A stretch of 64,000 nucleotides of DNA from Hydractinia symbiolongicarpus (GCF_029227915.1 NC_079884.1:27218001-27282000), one strand, 5' to 3'; positions 36,531 to 49,670 are shown, counted from the first letter of the stretch. Program-made: numbers and translations. The notes: generated from the sequence alone by a model not told the origin.

Positions 36531-36556
36531 ACCCTAACCCTAGCCCTAACGGTTAA
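36531..36556. repeat. Short telomere-like stretch
   Basis: caccctaaccctagccctaa is about three degenerate CCCTAA units. It is too short to argue for an old chromosome end. Confidence 0.35.
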
Positions 36557-38359
36557 ACTCGGATTGTAAGGGATTACCAGTGATAGTCATCAATTCTTTC
36601 TTCATGCAAAAATAAATTCTGTTTCTTTTTTAAATTATTTTACTAACCCTTTGTAAACGGGTGATAACAAAGAAAAACGTAGGAAATAATGTTCACAAAA
36701 TCAAAGTATCCTCTCCTGATAATATTTTAACTTATACAGACAATACATAGTTAAACAAAACTAACGATAAGTTAAAATCTCCCCAATGTGCATAAAGTTC
36801 ACGCTACGTATGTTTTTCAAACAATCAAGTAAACCTCCTACGGGAAATCAGTTACTCAAAGTGCTGTTTAGAAAATCACGAATTTTTTACTAATAAAAAC
36901 TAATCCAGCAAAACATATTAGTCTTACATGCGTAACGGAGGGTTTCCACTTAAGCGAATGCAGTCGAAGTGAGCAACGGTGATCGAATTTGTACATGCGC
37001 AATAAATTTTGCTTTTCCTTGTTCGATTGCTTCTTTAAAACGTTATAGCGGCTATTTCAATTAAAAATATGACGAGATTACATATACACATAGATATTCG
37101 GTTGAGTCCTAGTAGCCTCTAAGAAGCTACTGTTAGCTACTATTAGATGCATTAAAGCTGGCGGGGAACTCAAAAACGGACGTTTCTGTGATGGAACATT
37201 TAGTCAGTGCTGCTATCCAAACTTACATGGGTTCGTCAAATGTATTTATACGTAAATCATGTTATGTTCTGTTCAGAACTCAGTTAATGTCACTTCTTTC
37301 CCGTCATTGTGTCGAATATCTTTAATACCATGATCACATTGAAGAAACATTTTAGTTACAGAAAAAGAAATATACCGAAATAACGCTTTTTTGATATTGT
37401 CCCCAAATTTTGAAACATCCTTTTAAAACGTGCTTTCACAGCACATGCATGAGACATCTCGTTCCCAGGAACCTGACTCTTTGCCGGAAGCGGAAAGAAT
37501 TTTTTTATCTTTTTTGTTCTTTGTGTAACGAAAACAATATCGCTACTAATGACTCAAATGGAAGTGAAAAAACTAATAATTTATAATATTTATTGACTTT
37601 CCCGATAATCTCTCTATGCAAATTTTGGTGGATGTTTTTATTCAGAGATTTTTTTATTCTTATTCAGAGATCTGCATGTGAAAACCAGGCATGGGCGTAA
37701 ATGTACAATTCCCTAAGCGTTGTACTACGGTATAAAAACAACTAACTGCATAAAAACTTGTTCCTCAGTCATTATAAAATTTCAAAATATTTTATTTGAA
37801 GAACTTGTCCAATATGGTAAGTTTTATTTAATGGATAACTATGACTTTTCATTAACCTTGTGTGATTAGGATTCCTTTTAGAATTATATACATAAATACT
37901 TCAAAAAATAGAAGTTCGTTTTTCAGTTACGCTTTAAGTTTTATTTCTTCGACAAAAGCTACAAAAAGTTCAGTCTTAAAAAGTTTCTAAAATTCTTTGA
38001 GCTTTATAAATCTTGGAGCCCACTATTTTTTAATGTTTTACCTTCATTGAGGTTATCAATGACATGATATTTTTGTTGTATAGCTGACCGTAACAAGTCA
38101 GCTCAACAATTTGAGTTCAAGTCTTTACCTTGTGTGTAATTATTCCTTAGCATAATATCAGTTGTTTTTGAACACATACATTTCTGTTAAATTTTTAATG
38201 CAACTGTTTGTCTAAAGAAATTAATTTAAGCAGTGGTTACATGTAAATTAGGTACACTGGTGGACTTCCCAAAACAACTTGTGACACGTTTGTTGTAAGA
38301 ATCAATTTAAAGTAACTTTGATTGACGTCCACAAAATTATGTTACCATTCATTATTGTA

Positions 38360-38600
38360 CTGGTCGATGAGGCCTTCGGAGAAATCCACCTGGCAGGGGA
38401 GCAATGAAAAAGAAAACCATCACTTTAATTTTGATAACATCAGCAAGGACGGGTCAAGACACAAAAAGTATTTTTTTGGAAATTTATGTACCCATTGCCT
38501 CTATTGCGCAGAGCCTAAAACACTGATCAAAATATTGTTTAGATTTATGTGGTTTTGACGAACGGTTAAGGAAGTAAAAAGGTTGATAAATTTTGCTGAC
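38360..38600 (+). repeat. Dispersed repeat copy 2 (related to 5,734-5,920)
   Basis: Same block order as copy 1: ggagaaatccacctggc, ttaattttgataacatcagc, cactgatcaaaata, gacgaacggttaaggaa. It ends with gctgacgtcagg about 50 bp before the right arm of the inverted duplication begins. Confidence 0.55.
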
Positions 38601-40149
38601 GTCAGGAAGGTCTGCCAAAATAAAAAAATTATAGTCTATAAAATTTTTATGCAATCTTTCTAAAAATGAAAGATATTGACGTTAAAGTAGTGTTAGTGAC
38701 GTAGTGCTGTTACGTCAAAAAATTTAACATTTGAGACATATCTTTTTCGACGACATCAAAGGAAAATGCTAATAAATATTTCCATCTTATTAAGTGATTA
38801 CGTGTCAAAAAAAAGGCTGGCAACAGCAAGCACAAGTCACTTAAAATAGGTTTCTTATGCATTGCATTTACACTGAAGGTTTTTACAACAGCTTATACAA
38901 AAAAGGCATAGTTTTGCAATTTAGAAAAATCGTTTATTCAGTTGCATACCATCCTTTCCCCCATAAGTATACCCAATCAAAATGTAAAAATTAACTGGAT
39001 TCGTACTGTCTTTTACCAACAATTTTCAAATCTAAGTATCAAAAAAGCAATGAGCAAGGAGAAAATGTGGAATCAATAAAGATCATTATTTTGGAAACAT
39101 TATATACGGTCCGTTCTCATAAAAGTTTACAGAAATATAAAATAGACCTGTTTTTGAGGAGCACATCCAAATAAACAAAAATCAGTTCATTCCATTGGAT
39201 TACAAAATATAAAAAACAAAAACAGTTTATTATATAAAAGACATATAAAATTTACAATAAAATACACGAAGCTTTTCGTAAATAAAATTTTACATCGTCA
39301 GGTACACAAACAATATAAATTGTCGCATTACATGTGGCGCTCTTGCAAAGTTCACAGGAAATTTAAAAAAAATTATACTCTACGGGCATCTTGACATGGC
39401 ATATTCTTACTCCTGCAGCATTAAAAAGTGAAACAAAAACTAAAAATATCGATATTATATGCCAAAATATCTAACTATTTCATGTCACGGTACATTTCAA
39501 TGGATACCTCTTTTAGACTTGCAGTATATATGATCACGTTGTAAATCAGCCAGCTAACAGCTTTATGTAGCGTTTTGAATTTTGGTAAAAATGAATTAGT
39601 TACGCACCAGGGGAGACATTAATTATGCAAAAAAATATGCTAGCCAGCTTTTTTATAAAGCTCCTACTATTTGTGAATTCAAATCTGTTTTAAACTCTAG
39701 TCTTTATTTTCTACTTCTAACGTCTCTTCACCACTTCTAGCTCCATCTTCACTTATAAAGTAAATTATCTAAGCTTACAAATTCACTTTTCTACTTTTAA
39801 TTTTTCACTTAAATTTCCTTTTGTTTTTAAAAATAATTTTTATTATTTTTTGCACTTTTTTCAAGATGGAAGGATCGTTCTTTTGTTGTTCTTTTGTGTC
39901 GAGGGTAACCATTTTCCGAAAGTTAGCCGTTAAATTTACTTCAGCAAATCAAATTAAGTCGTTTCATCACGTGACGTAAACAAAATAAATCCGCTGACAA
40001 AATAGACATACTTTTTCGGCAACTTCAAAGAAAATTTCGGCTACATCAAAGGATAATGAACTCATCACTTTGCCTGTTACAGACACGCACACAGTGTCTG
40101 TGTTGCGATAGAGATGTTTTGTTGTCTTATAATACATACTTTTTTGTAG

Positions 40150-40671
40150 AATAACGAACAACCAGAATATCTACAACAACAAGCACAACAACAACAAGAT
40201 CTACAACAACAACAACAACAAGCGCAACAACAACAACAAGTGCAACAACAACAACAAGCGCAACAACAACAACAACAAGCGCAACAACAACAACAAGCGC
40301 AACAACAACAACAAGCGCAACAACAACAACAAGCGCAACAACAACAACAAGCGCAACAACAAGCGCAGCAACAACAACAACAAGCGCAACAACAACAAGC
40401 GCAACAACAACAACAACAAGCGCAACAACAAGGGCAACAACAAGCGCAACAACAAGGGCAACAACAAGCGCAACAACAAGCGCAACAACCACAACAAGCG
40501 CAACAACCACAACAAGCGCAACAACCACAACAAGCGCAACAACCACAACAACAACAACAACAAGATCTACAACAACAACAAGATCTACAACAACAACCAC
40601 AACAACAACCACAGCAAGAACAAGTGTGGAGGAATGGGCAACGATACCTTGTGTATCACAACGTCCGAAGG
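40150..40671 (+). CDS. Exon 1: poly-Gln tract and WRNGQRYLVYHNV segment
   Basis: The exon holds 174 codons with no stop. CAA dominates, broken by GCG/GCA (Ala), CCA and GATCTA (Asp-Leu). Repeat units such as QQQQQA and QQPQQA show slippage-type growth. The last 20 codons are complex sequence (QEQVWRNGQRYLVYHNVRR) and are conserved in the copy at 11.6 kb, so they are probably the part under selection. The complementary strand is also open here (poly-Val/Leu), a by-product of the repeat. Confidence 0.7.
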
Positions 40672-43600
40672 GTAAGTAACATAAAATTATTTTCTCCTTA
40701 CAGAACTTTATCATAAAGTTATTATCGACACTTTTATCAATTTAGAATCCGAGAAGAGCAGTCAAGAGAGTGGCGTAAGTATTTTTCTTGCTATATTTTT
40801 TTTATATCAGCCACCGCCAATGCATGCTTTACATAAAGTATTCAACTTTCTTACCTCAGAAATCTTTTTGTACTAGTATTTGAAGAAACTAGCTACATTA
40901 AATAAAGGACACGCTAACCAATATTCGAAAGAAGTATAATAGAATAGTACAATCTTTTTCTGGAACAACGTTCTTGAAACAATTGTACAAAATTAAGCTG
41001 TTCTTAAGTTTGTAGTGATTTTTTGTGATCGTTTGTTGAACAAGGCTATATTTTGGCTCTCGTATGAAAAGAGTTATTGTAGAATTTAGCATCCGAAAGA
41101 CAATTCAGTTTGTTAGGCATCTTCGTAAAAAAGCGTTGGATATATATTGTAGGAAATTATTTTTGGTGTTTGATTCTCAGAAATACACTTAATACACATA
41201 ATTTGTTTCGTTCAATACATTATATACATTATTTCTTTCTTGTAGACCAAATGATGGCCAGCCAGTTTATGTGAGAGAGCGACGGAGGAGGAGAGTAAAC
41301 CGAGATCCACCACCACCACTACCGCAGCCACCAGCTGCACCAGCACCACCACCATCACCACCACCATCACCACCACCATCACCACCACCATCACCACCAC
41401 CATCACCACCACCATCACCACCACCATCACCACCACCATCACCACCCCCACATCCAGCTGCACCAGAGCCACCACAACCACCACCAGTACCAGCACCACC
41501 ACCAGTACCACCACCACCACCAGAACCAGCACCACCACCAGAGCTAGCACCACCACCACCACCGGAACCAGCACCACCTAGGGAGCCATCACCACCACTG
41601 GCGCCAGCACCACCAAGTGTAACTGGACCACCGCTACCGCCACCACCACCACCACCATTAGCTGCACCACCTGCAGCTCCTGTTGCACCCGCAGCAGCTG
41701 AGCAGTTCTATGTTATTCCGTATGTATAACTTTTTTTCTGCGAATTTATCATAATTATAAATTTCTTTTCGCGCGTTTACGTGATGCAACGAGTCTCGCT
41801 AATTTGACTCAACCTACTACACTTTTTCATGAAAACGCATTCGTGCGAGTTTTTAATCTATAATACAGGCCTCAAATTGCTCTCACAGAGCTTCTATTCT
41901 ACGATTGACAATTTTTTCCCCTTTCACTAGGCTGGATCCACCGGAAGACTTTCAGCCTTGGCTTGAAGTAAGTTTAACGTATTCTCTTTGTTAATGCTTC
42001 TGACTAAATTTTTATAAATAAAATGAATGATGTATTTAAAACTTATCCTTTATTATTTAGCGCACACCGTTATGGTTCAGGAGGTACCTGGATGCAAGGG
42101 AGGATCGGATTCGTGCATTGGAGACTCGTGTTGAGGTACATTTATTTTTAACAACTATTCCTGAAAGAAGGCATCCACGACTCTCAGATTCTTTATAAAC
42201 ATAGAAATAAGGTTGAAAGGGTTTTAGGTCAATTATAATTAATCAAAGCATTTAATCAACGGGATCAAAAGACAATTAACATCGTAGCGACAAAAAACGT
42301 AAACGTAATAACGTAATTTACGCGTTTAAGGATGTTTTGTTACTTCATGTGAGGATTAGTACACAGTAGAAAAATCGCTTTCTTCATTCACTTTTCAACT
42401 TTGGATGGAACCTTTAACCCCAATTTTTGCTAGATATAATAGGCTGTGCTAGAAAAAAACTCGACTAATAGTTTATTTTTTTGAGGACCTTAGTTTAGCA
42501 TTTTTTCACGGCGTTACGGACGAAAATCAATTTCAATCTCTTAGCAAATCGGTAGAAACTTACGCGCTTCTTAATACTGCAAAATATTTAAGATTCCTTT
42601 AGCAGTGGAGAATTTTGTCGCTTTGGTGAGTGACCGCGCAGAGTACGTGTTGCTTTTTTAATGCGATTTCGGATTTTGCGGAATTTAATTTATTTTGACT
42701 TAAAATTGCGGCAATTATTTTCGCGAAAATATCTCTCTTGTGCGAATAGTTCCAGAAAAATTTGCAACCTTGCCCATTTTAATTTGATTAAAAGCGTATG
42801 ATAACGCAATAGCTACAAATAGCAGTCCCTATGCACGCCAGTTAAAAGTTACTTGAATGTCAATTACATGCTCCCGAAGGTAAAAACGCTTCTTGGAACA
42901 CGGATAGGAAAAAAGAAGTATCCACAAATGGTTACTAGAGACACTAAAATATTTCTTGTTATATGTCTTGAAGTCATTAAAACATGCTATATATTTAATG
43001 ACATGTCTTTTGCTGCAGAAAAAGTTGCTTTAAACTGATATTGTAAATACTGATATTGCTTTACGCTGAAAAAGGTTTCGGCACGATTCGATGTTTAAGT
43101 CTAAATGAACTCCTTTTTCTTACTTAGGCAATAGAGCAAGACTTTCAACGGAGGGATCAAACCAGGGCACGCCTAAGATCTGTTTCCAATTTATGTTCTG
43201 CCTCCTCATCCTCTACCTCCTCGTCTTCCTCGTCTTCAACCTCTTTGTCTTCCTCTGCACCTTCCTCATCGTCCTCTTTGTCCTCATCTTTACCTTCTTC
43301 TTTGCATTTCTCACTTCTTCAAACACCTCCATCCACTTCTTCATCCACTTCTTCATCCTTCTTGTCTTCATCTTCTTCATCATCTTTTGTGTCGTCAACT
43401 CCTGCTGTGTCATTGTTGTCTCCACCGTCTGTGTCGTTGTCGTCCTTGTCTTCGTCTACGTTGCGTCAGTCTTCTCACCGTCCACAATTGCATCCATACT
43501 TACGACACCATCCATATTCGCCTCCATATTCACCCTTACGGCCACCCACAATTCCTCCTCAACATTCCACCCCATTACTTCCTACACTGCGTCAATTTCG

Positions 43601-43778
43601 AACTCATTCACACGGTGGTGGTGATTCAACAGTGGCATCGATATCGATGCCGCTGCCGCCACCACCACCACCACCACCATCGCCGCCATCGCCACCATCG
43701 CCACCATCGCCACCATCGCCACCATCGCCACCATCGCCACCACCGGTCGGTTGGTCAAGCATTAAGGGACCTGCGTGA
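40150..43778 (+). CDS. Six-exon gene for a poly-Gln / Arg patch / Pro-rich / Ser-rich protein, unknown family; first exon not found
   Basis: Exons: 40,150-40,671; 40,746-40,774; 41,246-41,719; 41,931-41,967; 42,061-42,135; 43,128-43,778. All have AG/GT borders (gtaagt, gtaagt, gtatgt, gtaagt, gtacat) and compatible phases, giving about 595 open residues. Order: NNEQPEYL, then about 140 residues rich in Gln; QVWRNGQRYLVYHNVRR; NPRRAVKRVA; PNDGQPVYVRERRRRRVNR; a tract of PPPSPP-type repeats; VIPLDPPEDFQPWLE; RTPLWFRRYL; a charged, probably helical ALETRVEAIEQDFQRRD; a Ser-rich region; a poly-Pro/SPP tail; stop at 43,776-43,778. No start codon or signal peptide is visible, because exon 1 opens directly after an acceptor, so a 5' exon is missing or lies outside the arm. 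I do not recognise the family. The basic patch would allow nucleic-acid binding or nuclear localisation, but this is speculation. Confidence 0.65.
41246..41719 (+). CDS. Exon 3: Arg patch and Pro-rich tract
   Basis: Starts in phase with exon 2 to give APNDGQPVYVRERRRRRVNR, then about 120 residues of Pro, Ala, Ser and Glu. A CACCACCAT-type 9-bp repeat (PPS) fills 41,346-41,450. The exon ends AAAEQFYVIP before gtatgt. The two ends are the parts that agree best with the three minus-strand copies, while the middle differs in unit type and number. Confidence 0.7.
43128..43778 (+). CDS. Exon 6: charged start, Ser-rich body and Pro-rich tail
   Basis: Continues in frame from exon 5 as AIEQDFQRRDQTRARLRSVS, then a Ser-rich region of about 100 residues, a His/Pro/Tyr-rich stretch and runs of SPP encoded by caccatcgc repeats (43,660-43,745), ending GWSSIKGPA and TGA. 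A second frame through the repeat ends VGQALRDLREWVNGFWRR at 43,806; it looks more like a natural C-terminus, and a 1-base slip in the repeat could have switched frames. The ancestral end is therefore uncertain. Confidence 0.6.
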   Translation, partial: AIEQDFQRRDQTRARLRSVSNLCSASSSSTSSSSSSSTSLSSSAPSSSSSLSSSLPSSLHFSLLQTPPSTSSSTSSSFLSSSSSSSFVSSTPAVSLLSPPSVSLSSLSSSTLRQSSHRPQLHPYLRHHPYSPPYSPLRPPTIPPQHSTPLLPTLRQFRTHSHGGGDSTVASISMPLPPPPPPPPSPPSPPSPPSPPSPPSPPSPPPVGWSSIKGPA

Positions 43779-44966
43779 ATGGGTCAATGGATTTTGGAGG
43801 CGGTAAATTATTACATTAATTAATTAGGATAATAAGAAATGGTGGTTTATATTTTTTTCTTGTTTTACTTTGAGTGCTATTGGATGTTTTACTAATACCT
43901 TGCAATTTGTTCTTATGTTTGAGAAAGTACGCATCCTTACATAAAGTTTTATACTGTAGTACAAATGCTTTGATTTGTTCAAGAGTTTGCAGTAAGAAAT
44001 TCATGCACATCCGCTATGCAGGTTTATGCAAGCAGATGTCTAACATGTTTAGTTTACGCAACACTGAGTTGCTTATCACTTTAATCCTGCTGTCCTGTTC
44101 AAACTGACTGCTGACTTACCTATCTCCGTCAGAGCTTCATGACATGAAAAAGATCATGCATTGCATTTACAGTATATCTAATTACCGTTTAATACAGATG
44201 GTAACACACATCAGAGGAATGCTTTAACTATTGTTTTTGTTGTATTAACATATTGAAGATTTTTTTGCTTACTTCTGCATTATCAGCTAGAATCAGATGA
44301 GAATCATATTTTTTATTGTGACAAAAGATTTCAGTAAAAAAGTAATTAATGTATTCTGTTCTAATCATGTTAAATATTGTTTACTTGCCTTAGCTGTTAC
44401 TATATAAGGGAGAGAAGGTAAAGGGGAAGGGGACAATTTCTTCTCGTTCTATTATCTTCTGTTTTTGTCTTTTTAAAAAGTAATTGAATATTGGGCGATC
44501 CAAAGCATGTGCTAAATTAATAATACTGATATTTTTATATAGTATTTATAAAATCGGTGAATTTGCGACTATTAACTAAAAATGGTAAAAATTTTCTGTA
44601 CAAAAAGTCTGTTTTCAAAATCGGTCGAGAAAACAAGCTTTTGATTCATTATCTTAAACAATAAAAACGAAAGTAATTCTAGTGCTTTGAATCCGGGTCT
44701 CTGTCCTTCTCAGATGCATTATGAAAACAAGATCTCCTCTTAAGTGTTTTATCAAATGTTTTAAATCAATGATACATGATGCATTGACATACGTTTTTTA
44801 CATTTACACAGTTGAGAGGTCAAAGCAATAAGTTTTTTTTTCATTTCTTTATATAGCTATACTTTGAGTGAATTTTCTTAACTTTAATTTCTCTTTTTTA
44901 AAAATAAGTCTTTCAAAAACGCCGTGTTCAGTTGTTGATTGATATGTTATTTTTGTTTTTCAGCTT

Positions 44967-45200
44967 TTGATTGTTGAAAGTGCTTTTTTCCGTCCGGTAC
45001 AGACGATGTTTATAAATTTACCAATAACGAAACGCATCACTTGCTTACTTCCTACAATTCCAGACACAGTATTACAAAAGATCATTGAACCTTATTACTT
45101 AGGCAGGGTTGTGGATCGAGTAATCAACGTAAAAATGCGTCGCACTCTCTGTAACGTCTGCAAGAAAAGCACAAAATATCTTAATTTACAGGCGCGCTGA
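44967..45200 (+). other. Isolated open stretch after a good splice acceptor; exon status doubtful
   Basis: A tttttgtttttcag acceptor precedes 77 open codons that include ESAFFRPVQTMFINLP and RTLCNVCKKSTKYL. The composition is more balanced than that of the surrounding AT-rich frames. I recognise no domain, there is no partner exon nearby, and the frame ends in a stop with no donor. It could be a last exon or chance. Confidence 0.2.
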
Positions 45201-45239
45201 CGTCTGCAAAATTTAGTACCCTTTCATGTTTTGGAACTA

Positions 45240-48200
45240 ACTAAATAATTTGATTAAAACCAAATAAAAGATCCGGTGTGAAAAATACAAGTGAAATGCG
45301 ACAAGTTTGGCTGTTTGTTAGAGACTGTTTCTCAATTGTTTGTGGCTACAAGCTTTTAATTTCTCCCTCCTTTGTAATAATCTATGTTCAGAATTGTAGT
45401 TAGCTAAGTTAGGTTCAAAAGATCAGTGGCAAACAACATGTTTTTCGTCCTTCTTTTCAATTTCTCTTCAATTGTTACAATTTCTTTAATGCCAGGCTTT
45501 CTTGTTCGCTTTTTACTTTCTTAAGATCATTCTACTCCAAGAAAGAGTTTGAACTTCAAGTGTTTTTTTATTCTTAATTAGAAGACTCACTCTCAGACAA
45601 TAAAATGTTTTGACGGACTTTGGTAAAACTTCACTGGCTCATGATGCAAAAAAAACTTATTTCTTATAACCGCATAAAAATATTGAAGAGATACAATTTT
45701 GATTTCAAATAAAGAGGAAATGCTGTTTTATTTCTTGTTTCAACTTTCTTTTTAAAATAATGTAAGTTTACTGAACTACACTATCTTTTAACTTAGGTAT
45801 TCAAGGTGAATGTACCCTGGCTTATGATATTCGTGTCTCAGTTATATTGTCATGCCAAACTATATTATACAAATTTTGTACCTGAGTTGTCAAAGGTGAG
45901 AAAACAAAAATTACAAAATAGAGAAATTGAAATGAATGAAGATGGGCCTATTTCTGATTCTGCGGTATAAAAAGCAAATGAATTTTCTTTGGTAGTAAGG
46001 CTCACAGATGGTCGAAAAACGAAATTTGGAACAGGGAAAAGTGACTTAAGATCAAGAAACTTCTGTAATTAATTTTTGTTGAGGTCTTTATTCATTTTAA
46101 AAATCAATTTTTAATTGTCTTGATTTTTTGAGTTTTAACATATTATATTTGTCCATATTTGTTTTATATATTCTAATAAGTTGTGGGAAAGTATAACTGG
46201 AACTCAAGAGATGTTTCTTTATAAAAATGTCAAAAATTTCCACGTTTCATTAGTAAGGACAATAATTATTTTTTATCTTTGGTTACAAAAACAGTTATAA
46301 ATTGTATATCCTATAACTCATCAACCGTTTTGCATAGTAAGATACCTCTATTCTTTAAAAAGGGGGCAAACGAAGTTAGGCTGCTTTGATGTAAACTCAT
46401 AAATACTTGATAATGTGAAATTTTACAAAAATTTGCTAAAATGAATTATTGTCGACGCATCAATTTAGTTGCATTTCAAACTTAGTACACTCCAAAATGG
46501 TTATAGAAAAACATTCTTTTTTATTTAAATTAGTATTTTGAAATTCAAAATACGTTCCAACTTGTTTTGTATGGTGGACTAGTAAAAAATGGGAACATTT
46601 CTTATTCTTCACCAAAATTTAAATAAACTACATAGCAACAACAATATCTACTTTTCTTGTCATTTATCAGGAGGTTTCCACCATTTTCGGTCTGTTTTAA
46701 CACCTTTCAATGGCTACATGATACACGAAGCCGTCTTAGGAGAGTATACTAAAGTTCTGCAGATTTGATAAGAAGTTAAACAACTTAGCCAGTTTATAAA
46801 TTTACGACGAAAGTATTTGATGGCTTACGGATAAAAATCGTATTTCATTAATCGATCAAAAGTTCTTCGTCAAGCATGCCATAAATCCAAAAGCTAAGCC
46901 TATTTTATCTCAAAAAAACCTTTGTAAGTATTTCAGTTTTACATATTTAAAAAGATTTTATTTTCAATCATTTTATTGCGTGAAGGAGTTACTTTTTTTC
47001 CAAACAATAACTAAAAAAGAAAAATTTTTGTTCGTTTAAAGCGACTGCATACTCCATTTGTTCACTACCTACTGATAACCGTGAGTTGTCACGCAGATTA
47101 TAATCGCGTCAATCTTTTAATTTAGTCGTATGCTTTCATATCCTAATCAAATAAGCTGGAGGGAGGGCGTTTTTTACACTAGTGCACCATCTGTAAATAA
47201 ATTAGAAATTAAATACTACAAAACTAAGTATTTTCGTAAAGTTTGCAATCGCCAGAAAAGAAATCAAACGTTATCTTTTGCGATGTTATCTTCTGATAAT
47301 ATCAGTATCTTGAGATGATGTCGTCAATACACTATTAAAAGTAATTCAGATCTTTTACCACAAATGTCATGCTGGTGTACATCCACCTTAAGTATTTTTA
47401 CTTTAGTACCGGAGTTAGGTTTTCCTCTGTACGTGTTAAAGGCTTGTGTCCTCGTGTCTACAAGTTCTTGTTTGTTTCATTCAAAAAATTCATTGTTAAG
47501 GATTTTTTATGTTTGCAATCTTATTTTATTAATCATTTTTAGAAATCTGTTTATCGATAATTCTTCCATCCTAAATTTGAAAAACTATTGGATTCTGGAT
47601 GGTGTTTACGATTTCGATTAATTTTTGTACGGCTGGGCTTCTGTTTTATAAAAACTTTACGAAACAAGAACTGGAGATATCTGCGAAATTGCGTCATACA
47701 AAAGACGCGTTAAAATTGATTACAAATAATTTTAAAAAAAGGGATGTAAAAAAAAATCAAAAAAAAATATGACTAATGTCAAAATTTCAAAAAAAAAAAT
47801 TAAACTAACAAAGAGACTGAAATTAAGTCGTTGAACACACAAAATTCAGAAAAAAACTTTAATTCGTTTTTGGCATACATTATCAGTAGTATTTCCGAAT
47901 AACATTTTTGTCTCGTTAAGACATCAGAGGTTCCATTCGCAACGAAGGTACTTTTCAAGTCAAAGGTAGAAAAACATTTTTTAAGGGGGCTCGCCCTAAC
48001 ATGGTCCAGTCTGTGTTTCGTAAGCTTATGGCATTTCTCGATATCTGGATTTCCCAATGAACTGGACGATAAAACGAAAAAAAGTAGGTAAGTGGAAGAA
48101 AATTGAATTGATATAACTTGTTATAAAAAGTTTAACGAGAAGCAACGAGTTAATGTCTGTATACTGAGTTACTTAGAAATCCTTATTAACCAAATCAATG

Positions 48201-49660
48201 AAATATCGAAGAAAATCTTTCTCCACATCATTCTCGCGAGCTAACGGACAAGAACTCCAGTACATAGTATAAAAAGTTTATCAGCGTTAGGTTTGACATT
48301 TTCTTTCGTTTGAGGTACAGGTATCGAGATTTGGCAAACCAAAAATATCTTCACAAAAGTATAAATGCGTGAATTGTACATATTAATCATATTTATTCAT
48401 TTTGCGTAAATAATGATTTCAAAATATGTTATATAAATCTTAATATTACAACAATTTTTAAATATACGTTGTTTTAAAAAAAGCCGTCAACGACCATATT
48501 TTCCACGCAATTTTTCGACGCAGAAGACAGCTGTTTCTGTAGAAATGAAAATTTGACGTAACGATGAAACTTTGAAATTTCACTGTGTGTGTTATGTTTA
48601 GAGAAAGCTAAAGAATTGACAGACAATAATTACAAAAGTGTTTTAAAATCTATAAAAAAGTTTATTATATAAAAATTGTCGATTGGCCAAAAAGTTCCTC
48701 AAATTTCGGTGATCTAGTGGCACGTCCATCATTAAAAAGCCTTCTGATTTTTATAAAACTACAAAAATAAAGTCAGTCAGTGCAAAAAATTCAAAAATAT
48801 CAGGTAGTGTTATTCACATTCTTTTCTATGAAAATGTAAAGTCCATTCACTAGTGAAAAAATGCATCCACTGAAATATGTCGTGGTGACTGGTTGGACAA
48901 ATTTACATCAACTAATGCCAAGCCACATCTTTTTTCGGAAAACTTCGATTTATTTAAATGAGCTTCCGGAAAAGCCTACAGAAACAGAAGTATTTACTGA
49001 AACTCTTCGGTGAAAAACCATTTTCTTTAACTTTAAATTTCTTCTTAAACAAATTTTGTTGCCGTTGTTTTTTATAAAACCACACGTGTCATAATTATAA
49101 ATTTTACACACTACCATAATTCGTAAGAAAACACGCTTTTAAGTATTAGAACAGGAAGAATTATTGGTAAACAGGTGATAATTTTTTTCTGTTTTGGCAC
49201 TTTTAAAGAAATATTTATTTTTTTATATTGCGTTGGATTTCTTGTAGTCTTAACATTCAAGAATTTTTGGTCAACAAGAGCAAGAGCTTAATATGCGTAT
49301 AAAAGAGAGGTTTTATTATTTATATTCGCTGCAATAAATCTCTTTATCTGTTTCATTGAAGCATCTTTGACAGACTGGTATATTACAAGACGCTGTACAG
49401 GAGTAAATGCAAGATTAATACGCTAAGTTAAAGCATTGTTGAACTAACTACACAGACGTGACATCTGCGTGCATCCACCTCTTTAGCGAGGTGCATCATT
49501 TTCTTGTTACATAACTTACTGGGCAAATCATCACATTTGTGTCTCAATACAAAACTCTATGCAGGGATGCAATGCTTTTCTCCTGCATAAGAATAATAGC
49601 AATGGTATTAATAAAATGTTTAGTGGTACTCATTGTAAAATGGTTAAAAGTATAAATCAC
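45240..49660. other. Gene-free AT-rich stretch
   Basis: No supportable gene, repeat array or RNA was seen. A minus-strand open frame at 47,800-48,057 is 85 codons long but shows no family features. Confidence 0.4.
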
Positions 49661-49670
49661 CATAAGCTTG

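Larger units (their letters stand above)
38650..43900 (+). repeat. Right arm of the large inverted duplication
   Basis: This arm contains the intact six-exon copy plus 1.5 kb of 5' flank and about 100 bp of 3' flank, all with minus-strand counterparts at 8,390-18,570. The 5' border is near 38,650, where the match to about 16,530 starts (aaaatgaaagatattgacgt versus its complement). Long runs in exons and introns are nearly identical by eye, which suggests moderately recent duplication or gene conversion. Confidence 0.85.

Noticed and set aside
36531-36556. Telomere-like ccctaa units as an old chromosome end or fusion point
   Set aside because: Only about three degenerate units; too short to exceed chance in this context.
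40127-40714. Long minus-strand open frame of Val/Leu across the poly-Gln exon
   Set aside because: It is the complement of CAA/GCG repeats; the plus strand has proper splice borders and conserved complex segments, the minus strand has none.
47800-48057. Minus-strand 85-codon frame with balanced composition
   Set aside because: No recognisable domain, no partner exon and no duplicate; left unannotated as a gene.
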